Below, piece after piece: positions 1 to 6,276 of a stretch of 64,000 nt of DNA (its first letter is position 1; every line of letters begins with the position of its first letter). Origin of the DNA: Actinopolymorpha singaporensis (GTDB taxonomy: Bacteria > Actinomycetota > Actinomycetes > Propionibacteriales > Actinopolymorphaceae); NCBI RefSeq assembly GCF_900104745.1, contig NZ_LT629732.1:3831981-3895980 (forward strand). The letters are read 5' to 3'. Both the position numbers and the translations under genes were made by a program. Below the pieces are notes generated by a model that did not search any database, was not told where the DNA came from, and saw only the letters and a program-made list of their open reading frames with translations.

Positions 1-689
1 ATCTCGGCGAGGTCGTCGAGGGTGTAGTAGCCGCCGTGCGGCGTACCGTCGTGGCGTCCGGCCTTCCGGTCCCGGCTGAGCTGGGTGGCCGGGCGGTGGC
101 TGCCGACCCGGTGCACCTCGGGATGCCGGCGGCTCTCGATCCGCCACCCCTGGTCGTCGGTCAGGTGAAGATGCAGCCGGTTGTAGCGGTGCATGGCGAG
201 CAGGTCGACGTACCGCAGCAGGGTGCGCTTGGGGAAGAAGTGCCGGGCCACGTCGAGCATCGCGCCGCGCCAGGTCAGCGCGGGCGCGTCGGTCACCTCG
301 CCGCACGCGACCACCCAGTGGGTTCCGGCGCGCGGCGCCGCCCGCCAGGTGTCGTCGGGAAGGAGCTGTCGCAGCGTGTGGATGGCGTTGACCAGCCCGT
401 CGACGGTGGCGACGACGATGTCGACGCCCCGCTCGTGGACGCGCAGCCGGTAGCTCTCCGCGGTGCCCGAGGTGGGCTCCAGGTGGATGGTCACCGCCCC
501 GGCCGGCCCGGCCTGGGCGACGGTGGGCAGCGGCAGCCGCAGCGAGGTGAGAAGCTCGCGGACCACCTGTGACATGCCCTCCGCGCCCGGTGTCTCCACC
601 ACCCCGGTGCCGGCGGTGAGCTCGTACGTGCCGTTGACGGCGGTCGCCGAGCCGGGCCGGGGGAGCAGGGTCTGGTAGCGGTCGGTCAC
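1..689 (-). CDS. Beta-N-acetylhexosaminidase, GH20 (N-terminal part, cut by window edge)
   Basis: Probable exo-acting hexosaminidase that removes terminal N-acetylglucosamine or N-acetylgalactosamine. About 229 codons are visible. Residues 1-125 form the GH20b-type N-terminal domain (LLPRPGS near the start, TVDGLVNAIHTLRQLLP about residues 95-111). The catalytic barrel begins with TWRGAMLDVARHFFP (139-153), and LHLHLTDDQGWRIE lies at 172-185, both typical GH20 signatures. The catalytic Asp-Glu pair would be beyond the window edge and cannot be checked. The GTG start overlaps the TGA of the upstream MFS gene by four bases (GTGA), so the two are translationally coupled. With the divergent ROK regulator this looks like an amino-sugar or glycan use locus. 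No signal peptide is seen, so a cytoplasmic enzyme is likely. Confidence 0.9.
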   Translation of the reverse strand, partial: MTDRYQTLLPRPGSATAVNGTYELTAGTGVVETPGAEGMSQVVRELLTSLRLPLPTVAQAGPAGAVTIHLEPTSGTAESYRLRVHERGVDIVVATVDGLVNAIHTLRQLLPDDTWRAAPRAGTHWVVACGEVTDAPALTWRGAMLDVARHFFPKRTLLRYVDLLAMHRYNRLHLHLTDDQGWRIESRRHPEVHRVGSHRPATQLSRDRKAGRHDGTPHGGYYTLDDLAE

Positions 690-2038
690 GGCTTGCTCCG
701 TTCGTTCGACTCGGCGGACGTGGTGGATGCGGCGGACGTGGTCGGCGTTCTGGGGCGGGTCCAGCCGCGCAGGGCGAACGCCACGCCGGCGGCCAGGACG
801 GCGAGTACGGCGACGGTGGACAGCGCCAGCGGCAGCCCGCGCCGGTCGGCGACGAACCCGATCAGCGGCCCCTGGCTGAGAATTCCGACGCTCGCCGACA
901 TCGAGATCCGGCTCACCCCGCGCGGCCCGCCGAGCGCGCCGGCCCGGCTGATGCAGACCGGGTAGACGTTGGCCAGGCCCAGGCCGAGGACGACGTAACC
1001 GGCGAACGCCACCGGCAGGCCGCCACCGGGCAGGTGCCCCGCCCAGCTCGCGACGAGGACGCCGACCGCCGCGAGCGCGAACCCGCCGGACAGGACCGCC
1101 GTCTCACCGAGCCGCCGGATCAGCCGGGAGCCGAGGAACCGGCCGCCGGCGATGGCGCAGGCGTAGGTGGCGTAGCCGTACCCCGCGACCGCGGCGGTGG
1201 CGCCGAGGTCCTGTCGCAGGTGGAGGGCGGCCCAGTTGTTCGAGGCGTACTCGCCGAACGCCGTACAGGCCGCGACCAGCCCGAACGCGAGGACGATCCA
1301 CCGGACGCGGCGCCAGGCGTTGGCCCGGTCGGCCTCGGCGGCTCTCTCCGCGCCGGCGGTGCCGGCGGCGGTGCCGGCGGCGGAGGTCCCGGCCGCCGCG
1401 GTCCTCGCCGTCGCCCGCCCGGACCGCAGCAGGCTGGGACCGGCCAGCCCGGTCACCACCAGGCCGAGGAGCGCGGTCAGGCCGAGGTGCACCACCGGGC
1501 TGAGATGGTCGGCGAGCAGGCCGCCGAGCGCGGCGCCGACGAGTCCGCCGACGCTGAAGATTCCGTGCAGGGTGGGCATCAGCGGGTTGCCGCTGGCGGT
1601 GGCGATCTCCACCGCGGTGCTGTTGAGCGCGATGTTGAACGTGCTCTGCGCCATGCCGAAGAACGCCAGGGCCGCGCCGAGCGCGCGGACCGAACCGGCC
1701 AGGCCGGGCAGTACGAGGATCGCGCACAGGGCGAAACCGGCGATCACCAGGACGCGGCGGGTGCCGAAGCGTTCGCAGAGCCGGGCGGCAACGGTGAGGG
1801 CGGCCAGGCTGCCGAGCGAACCACACAGCAGCGCCAGCCCCAGGTCACCGGCCGACGCGCCCACCTGCGCCTTCACGTCCGGGACGCGGACCAGCCAGTT
1901 GGCCGGGACGAAGCCGACCAGCGCGAAGAACACCGCCAGCGACACAGGATGACGGGTCCTCGGCGGGGGACCGGAGGACGCGGCGGCCGGGTCCTGCACG
2001 GGCAGGGAACCGCCGGCGCCGCGCGGGCGTGCTGACAA
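686..2038 (-). CDS. MFS transporter, probably sugar-related
   Basis: Membrane permease of about 450 residues with twelve or so hydrophobic segments. After a Pro/Ser-rich cytoplasmic N-terminus the first segment is VSLAVFFALVGFVPANWLVR (about 32-51). A short Arg-rich stretch after segment 2 (ARLCERFGTRRV) fits the MFS loop 2-3 motif. An Ala/Thr/Arg-rich central loop at about 205-245 separates the two six-helix halves. It resembles the FucP/YfkF group of sugar or drug permeases, but the substrate cannot be read from sequence. The start is a TTG with a GGAGG five bases upstream. It is coupled to the downstream GH20 gene and divergent from the ROK regulator at 2163, suggesting uptake of the sugar released by the hexosaminidase. 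That link is inference. Confidence 0.85.
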   Translation of the reverse strand: MSARPRGAGGSLPVQDPAAASSGPPPRTRHPVSLAVFFALVGFVPANWLVRVPDVKAQVGASAGDLGLALLCGSLGSLAALTVAARLCERFGTRRVLVIAGFALCAILVLPGLAGSVRALGAALAFFGMAQSTFNIALNSTAVEIATASGNPLMPTLHGIFSVGGLVGAALGGLLADHLSPVVHLGLTALLGLVVTGLAGPSLLRSGRATARTAAAGTSAAGTAAGTAGAERAAEADRANAWRRVRWIVLAFGLVAACTAFGEYASNNWAALHLRQDLGATAAVAGYGYATYACAIAGGRFLGSRLIRRLGETAVLSGGFALAAVGVLVASWAGHLPGGGLPVAFAGYVVLGLGLANVYPVCISRAGALGGPRGVSRISMSASVGILSQGPLIGFVADRRGLPLALSTVAVLAVLAAGVAFALRGWTRPRTPTTSAASTTSAESNERSKP

Positions 2039-2077
2039 CGTGGCCTCCGAAGGACGACGCGGCTGGGGAGCGTGCTG

Positions 2078-2134
2078 GGGGTGAAGGGTCGACCGGGGTG
2101 AAGGTTGACCGGGCGCCGGGGCGCGAGCTAGCTT
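2078..2134 (+). promoter_or_regulatory. Promoter and tandem direct repeat between MFS and ROK genes
   Basis: Two nearly identical 16-17 base copies (GGGGTGAAGGGTCGACC at 2078-2094, GGGGTGAAGGTTGACC at 2095-2110) sit head to tail between the divergent genes. The second copy ends in TTGACC (2105-2110), which with TAGCTT (2129-2134) and an 18-base spacer forms a good promoter for the ROK gene, with a start near 2141. The repeats are a plausible operator for the ROK protein. Confidence 0.55.
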
Positions 2135-2162
2135 TCACAGAAATTAACAGGCAGGGTTCCTT

Positions 2163-3338
2163 ATGAAAAGGGGTGGAACCATTCCGCGGACGGCCTCCCC
2201 GCACACCGCGCGGCTGATCAACGACCGGTTGGCGTTCGACCTGCTGCTGGAACGCGGCCCTCTCACCCGGACCCAGCTGCGTACCCTCACCGGGCTCTCC
2301 GGCCCCACTGTCGCCGACCTGGTGCAGCGGCTGGAGTCCGCCGGGCTGGTCGCGCCGGTCGGTGAGGCCGGCGCCGAGCGCCGCGGCCCGAACGCGCGGC
2401 TGTACGGCGTGGTCGCCGACCGGGCGCACGTCGCGGGCGTGGAGGTACGGCCGGACCAGGTCCGCGCGGTGGTCACCGACCTCACCGGACAGCCGGTCGG
2501 CACCGCCGTGGTGGCCCAGGACGCGCGGGTCACCCCGGACCGGCTGGTCTGCCGGGCGCTCGACGGTGCCCTCGCCGATGCCGGGCGGCCAGCCGACTCG
2601 CCCGCGATGGTCGTCGTGGGTACGCCGGGCCTGGTGGATCCGGTGACCGGTGACGTGGCGTTCGTCGTCAGCCTGCCCACCTGGCACGGCAACCTGCTGC
2701 CCGGCCTGCGCGAGCGGTTCGGCACGCGGGTGCTGCTGGAGAACGAGGTCAACCTGGTCGGGCTGGCCGAACACCGGCTCGGCGTCGCCCGGGGCCGGGA
2801 CACCTTCGCGCTGCTCTCCCTGGGCGACGGGATCGGCGTCGCGGTGGTCCTCGGCGGGCGCCTGCATCGGGGCGCCTCCGGCGGCGCGGGCGAGGTGTCG
2901 TACGTGCCGGCCGACGGTGGTACGTACCAACGGGTCGCCGGAGGCGCGGCGGTGGTCGAGACCGCCCGGCGGCACGGGCTCGCCGGCTCGGTCGACGACC
3001 TGGCGGGGCTGGTCGGCGGCGCGGTGGCCCGCGCGGGCGAGGATCACGACACCGCGGCGGAGGCGTTCCTCGACGACCTCGCCGACCGGATCAGCACCGG
3101 CGCGGCAGCCGTGTGCGCCGTCCTCGACCCCGGATACGTCGTGCTCGCCGGCGCGGTCGGCCGGGCCGGCGGGCCCGCGCTCGCCGACCGGGTCGCCCGC
3201 CGGCTCGCCGACCGCCTGCCGCTGCCCACCGAGGTCGCCGCCAGCGACGTGTCCGGCAACCCGGTGGTACGCGGCGCCGTCCTCGTCGCGCTGGACCACC
3301 TGCACCGCGAGACGTTCGGCCTGACCGGCACCAGGTGA
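2163..3338 (+). CDS. ROK-family transcriptional regulator
   Basis: DNA-binding repressor of the NagC/XylR type, 391 residues. A winged helix-turn-helix lies at about 22-65 (GPLTRTQLRTLTGLSGPTVA followed by DLVQRLESAGLV). The rest is a ROK sugar-kinase-like domain: VVVGTPGLVDPVTGDV around 150-165, a GDGIGVAVV phosphate-loop-like segment around 222-230, and a C-terminal GAVGRAGGPAL region. The usual ROK zinc motif CxCGxxGC is not seen; the matching area reads GAGEVSYVPADGG, so this copy probably binds no zinc. It is divergent from the MFS/GH20 pair and the obvious candidate to control it in response to a sugar. The ATG start lies 22 bases after the predicted transcription start. Confidence 0.9.
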   Translation: MKRGGTIPRTASPHTARLINDRLAFDLLLERGPLTRTQLRTLTGLSGPTVADLVQRLESAGLVAPVGEAGAERRGPNARLYGVVADRAHVAGVEVRPDQVRAVVTDLTGQPVGTAVVAQDARVTPDRLVCRALDGALADAGRPADSPAMVVVGTPGLVDPVTGDVAFVVSLPTWHGNLLPGLRERFGTRVLLENEVNLVGLAEHRLGVARGRDTFALLSLGDGIGVAVVLGGRLHRGASGGAGEVSYVPADGGTYQRVAGGAAVVETARRHGLAGSVDDLAGLVGGAVARAGEDHDTAAEAFLDDLADRISTGAAAVCAVLDPGYVVLAGAVGRAGGPALADRVARRLADRLPLPTEVAASDVSGNPVVRGAVLVALDHLHRETFGLTGTR

Positions 3339-3373
3339 CGTGTCGGCCCGGTCCGGCTGCCAGACTCGCAGGC

Positions 3374-3838
3374 ATGCGCGTGCACATCGGCTCGGACCAC
3401 GCGGGCTTCGAACTCAAACAGCACCTGGTCGGCTGGCTGGGTGAGCAGGGCCACGAGGTCGTCGACCACGGACCCGCGACCTACGATCCCGACGACGACT
3501 ACCCGCCGTTCTGCCTGCGGGTCGGCCTCGGCGTGGTCGCCGATCCCGACAGTCTGGGGATCGTCCTCGGCGGTTCCGGCAACGGCGAACAGATCGCCGC
3601 CAACAAGGTGGCCGGCGTCCGGGCCATACTGGCGTGGAACCTCGACACCGCCCGGCTCGGCCGGGAGCACAACGACGCCAACGTGATCGCCGTCGGTGCC
3701 CGGATGCACCCGGTGGACGACGCCACCCGGATGGTCGAGGTGTTCCTGCGGACGGGGTTTTCCGGGCTGGACCGGCACGCCCGCCGGATCGAGATGCTCC
3801 GCGAGTACGAGGACACCGAGGTCGTCCCGGAGCCCTAG
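3374..3838 (+). CDS. rpiB: Ribose-5-phosphate isomerase B (RpiB/LacAB family)
   Basis: Isomerase of the RpiB/LacA/LacB family, 154 residues, the length usual in actinobacteria. It begins MRVHIGSDHAGFELK, with the conserved SDHAG at 7-11. GSGNGEQIAANK near 59-70 matches the family loop; the actinobacterial version has no catalytic Cys there and uses an acidic residue instead. The segment REHNDANVIAVGAR (about 96-109) is the usual phosphate and anomeric carbon binding region. The likely reaction is interconversion of ribose 5-phosphate and ribulose 5-phosphate in the pentose phosphate pathway; related sugar phosphates are possible. The ATG start is set by where homology begins; the frame is open further upstream, but that part overlaps the ROK gene. 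It follows the ROK gene by 35 bases. Confidence 0.9.
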   Translation: MRVHIGSDHAGFELKQHLVGWLGEQGHEVVDHGPATYDPDDDYPPFCLRVGLGVVADPDSLGIVLGGSGNGEQIAANKVAGVRAILAWNLDTARLGREHNDANVIAVGARMHPVDDATRMVEVFLRTGFSGLDRHARRIEMLREYEDTEVVPEP

Positions 3839-3864
3839 GCCCGGGCCGCGTCGCTCCGGCCCCC

Positions 3865-5094
3865 TCAGAAGGGGGTGTCGAGCAGGGGGAGCACCTCGGA
3901 GGTGAACGCCCGCGAGGTCGCGGCGAGGCTCCCCGGCGTGCGTTCCTCGACCAGGCCCGCGGCACCGAGCGCAGCCAGCACCGGACGGCCGAAGTACGCC
4001 GCACCAAGGTCGGCCACGTCGAGGACGAGGTCGGGCTCGCGGTCGACCCGGCCGCAGGAGGCGCCCGACCCGTCACCGGCGAGGTGCCACCGCCCGGCGT
4101 TCCACGGGCACAGGTCGTCGCGTACTTCCAGCACGACGTCGAGCGGCGTGGTGTAGCGCCGCTCCGACAGCGCCCGGCGGACGTCGACGAGCCGGGCCCA
4201 CATGCCGTCCCGGACGGTGACCATGGCGGCCCGGGGATCCCGCAGCCAGCTCAGGAGCGGGTCGTCGAGGGAAAGCCTGCGGTGGGTGGTCTTGCTCATC
4301 AGGTCCTGGTCGGTCAGGAACCGCCACAACGCGGCGTACGACGCGGTGTCGGTCGCGTGCACGCGCTGCACGATGGTGGTGCCGTTCGGCCCGCCCGGCT
4401 CCCAGTTGGCCTTGCTGCGGTAGTACGCGAACCCGGTGACCTCGCCGTCGCGTTCGGCCAGGACGCAGCGCAGCGCGCTCGCACCGCCGCGCTCGCTCTC
4501 GGGGTCGGCGATCTCCCCGCGTCGCCAGGGTTCGTTGTGCCGGACGTAGCCCGGCCGGGTGGGAACGATCGCGTCCCGTACGCCGGCGCAGACGTCCAGT
4601 GACTTCTCCGGATCGGCGTACCTCACGGTGACCTCGTCGGACCCGGGCACCGGGCGCATCGCCCGCTTCGCGCGGTTGACCTCGGCGTACACCCACTGGG
4701 TCGCGCAGCCGTAGCCGTAGCGCCCGTAGATCGCCGGCTCGGACGCGGTGAGGACGGCCACCGGCTCCCGGCCCGACTCGTGCAGGTCGTGCAGCTGGTG
4801 ACGCATCAGCGCGGTGAGCACCCCGCGGCGGCGATGGGTGGGCAGCACGCCCACCAGGCTGACCCCGGCGACGTCGAGCGACCGTGGACCGGGCACGGTC
4901 ATCGTGAACGAGTAGATCGCGGCGTGCCCGGCCAACGTGTCGCCGACGAAGGCGCCGATGCTGCGGTCCGGTTCGAACCTCGCGCGCTCGACGTCCGCCG
5001 CGTCCTGTGGCCAGGTCTCCCCGAACGACAGCTCCATCATGGTGAATGCCTGGTGCCACGCGTCGGCGCCGAGCGGGCGTACCTCGATCGTCAT
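3865..5094 (-). CDS. GNAT N-acetyltransferase, Eis family
   Basis: Protein of 410 residues with the three-part Eis layout: an N-terminal GNAT domain, a second GNAT-like domain and a C-terminal sterol-carrier-like fold. The acetyl-CoA loop is VGVLPTHRRRGVLTALM (about 82-98), the Eis form of RxxGxG/A. ASEPAIYGRYGYGCA (about 119-133) is also typical. Known relatives acetylate aminoglycosides or other amines at several positions; the substrate here is unknown. I place the start at MTIEVRPLG, where the family homology begins, rather than at an in-frame start 14 codons earlier. It is divergent from a DMT permease across a region of palindromic repeats, and its 3' end converges with rpiB. Confidence 0.88.
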   Translation of the reverse strand: MTIEVRPLGADAWHQAFTMMELSFGETWPQDAADVERARFEPDRSIGAFVGDTLAGHAAIYSFTMTVPGPRSLDVAGVSLVGVLPTHRRRGVLTALMRHQLHDLHESGREPVAVLTASEPAIYGRYGYGCATQWVYAEVNRAKRAMRPVPGSDEVTVRYADPEKSLDVCAGVRDAIVPTRPGYVRHNEPWRRGEIADPESERGGASALRCVLAERDGEVTGFAYYRSKANWEPGGPNGTTIVQRVHATDTASYAALWRFLTDQDLMSKTTHRRLSLDDPLLSWLRDPRAAMVTVRDGMWARLVDVRRALSERRYTTPLDVVLEVRDDLCPWNAGRWHLAGDGSGASCGRVDREPDLVLDVADLGAAYFGRPVLAALGAAGLVEERTPGSLAATSRAFTSEVLPLLDTPF

Positions 5095-5140
5095 GGGCCA
5101 CTGCCTACCAGATGGCCGGCACGGTGGGCGAGGCAATTGC

Positions 5141-5232
5141 CCGTCCGGACCTGCCGGCAGGTGCCGTCCGGACCTGCCGGCAGGTGCCGTCCGGACCTGC
5201 CGGCAGGTGCCGTCCGCAGCTGCTGGCAGGCT
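5141..5232. repeat. Four tandem 23-bp units, each with a 12-bp palindrome
   Basis: Three identical units start at 5141, 5164 and 5187, and a diverged fourth covers 5210-5232. Each perfect unit contains the perfect palindrome CCTGCCGGCAGG (5150-5161, 5173-5184, 5196-5207). The fourth reads GCTGCTGGCAGG. The array fills the space between the divergent Eis-like and DMT genes, ending eight bases before the DMT start. It could be a multi-site operator or a simple expanded repeat. Confidence 0.9.
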
Positions 5233-5240
5233 CGTCCTTC

Positions 5241-6095
5241 GTGCCCACCACCACCACGGCGATCGCCGCTGCCGTCCTGCTCGCCGCTGTCCTGCACGCC
5301 ACCTGGAACGCGCTCGCGCACGCGATCGCCGACAAGCTGGTCGCGGTGACGGTGCTGTCAGTGGCGTTCGTGGTCTTCGGTGCGGCGGCCCTGCCGTGGG
5401 TGGGCGTACCGCCGCGGGCGAGCTGGCCGTACCTCGGCGCCTCCGTTTGCGTGCACGTGCTCTACAACGTGGCGCTGATGCGGTCGTACCGTCTCGGCGC
5501 GTTCAACCAGGTCTACCCGCTGGCGCGCGGCATGTCGCCGTGGGTGGTCGCGATCGTGGCGGCGCTGGTGGTCGGTGAACGGCTGGGCGCGGTCGGGCTG
5601 GCCGGTGTCGCGGTGGTCTCGGTGGGACTGGGCTGCCTGGTGTTCGCCCGCGGGCTGCCGCACCGGGACGAGCTCCCCGCGCTGGCCGCGGCCGCCACCA
5701 CCGGTCTGCTGATCGCGACGTACACGGTGCTGGACGGCCTGGGAGTACGGGCGTCGGAGGCGCCGTTCGCGTACGCCGCCTGGCTTTTCCTCTTGCACGG
5801 TGGCGTGTTGGTCGCCTGGGCGGCACACCGTCGTGGCCCCGCCCTGCTGGCGGACCTGCGGGTGAACTGGCGCACCGGGCTGGCCGCGGGCTCCTGCGCG
5901 GTGGTGGCGTACGGCATCGTGCTCTGGGCGCAGAGCCGGGGGACCCTCGCCACTGTGGCGGCGCTTCGGGAGACCAGCGTCATCGTCGGCGCGGTGATCG
6001 GCGCGGTGGTCTTCCGCGAACCGTTCGGGCGCTGGCGGACCGTGGCGACCGTGGTGGTCGCGGCCGGGATCGCCCTGCTGAACCTCGGCGGATGA
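5241..6095 (+). CDS. DMT-family (EamA) transporter
   Basis: Inner-membrane permease of 284 residues with about ten hydrophobic helices arranged as two EamA halves. The first helix is AIAAAVLLAAVLHATWNALA (about 6-25); the HATWN and YNVALMRSYRLGAFNQVYPLA segments fit EamA drug/metabolite exporters. The substrate cannot be told from sequence. The GTG start at 5241 is preferred because the frame upstream only encodes the 23-bp repeats; the first helix follows at once. The gene is divergent from the Eis-type acetyltransferase, so a shared role in handling a toxic amine is possible but unproven. Length is normal for the family. Confidence 0.85.
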   Translation: MPTTTTAIAAAVLLAAVLHATWNALAHAIADKLVAVTVLSVAFVVFGAAALPWVGVPPRASWPYLGASVCVHVLYNVALMRSYRLGAFNQVYPLARGMSPWVVAIVAALVVGERLGAVGLAGVAVVSVGLGCLVFARGLPHRDELPALAAAATTGLLIATYTVLDGLGVRASEAPFAYAAWLFLLHGGVLVAWAAHRRGPALLADLRVNWRTGLAAGSCAVVAYGIVLWAQSRGTLATVAALRETSVIVGAVIGAVVFREPFGRWRTVATVVVAAGIALLNLGG

Positions 6096-6182
6096 CGCGC
6101 GACATCGACAGCACCCGAGAGCAGTAACACACTCACATCACAGAGCGCAGCGAAACCAGTGAATTCGGCGTAGGAGAAAGCA

Positions 6183-6236
6183 ATGCAGCTTTCGGAAAGA
6201 AATCGAGTCTGGCGGAACAGCCGGAACACTTGGTAG
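6183..6236 (+). CDS. Possible 17-aa leader peptide upstream of HelR
   Basis: A short frame MQLSERNRVWRNSRNTW has one of the best ribosome binding sites in the window: AGGAG at 6172-6176, six bases before the ATG. Its TAG lies 40 bases before the HelR ATG. It is rich in Arg (4), Asn (3) and Trp (2), and is much less GC-rich than its surroundings. Such leaders precede inducible antibiotic-resistance genes in other bacteria, where ribosome stalling opens the downstream gene. No homologue is known to me; translation is inferred only from the start signals. Confidence 0.4.
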   Translation: MQLSERNRVWRNSRNTW

Positions 6237-6256
6237 CGTGGGCTGTTTCTTTCGCC
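6211..6256 (+). promoter_or_regulatory. Inverted repeat spanning the leader stop codon, upstream of HelR
   Basis: GGCGGAACAGCC (6211-6222) can pair with GGCTGTTTC plus CGCC (6241-6256), with one G-U pair and a small bulge. The loop holds the leader stop codon at 6234-6236. A ribosome stalled late in the leader would cover the left arm. A GGAAC element at 6214 could alternatively be an ECF-type -35, so promoter and attenuator readings compete. Confidence 0.35.
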
Positions 6257-6276
6257 ACTTCGATTCGGCAGGGGAA

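Noticed and set aside
6096-6276. Rifamycin-associated element upstream of HelR
   Set aside because: The known consensus, as I recall it, is not visible in this region.
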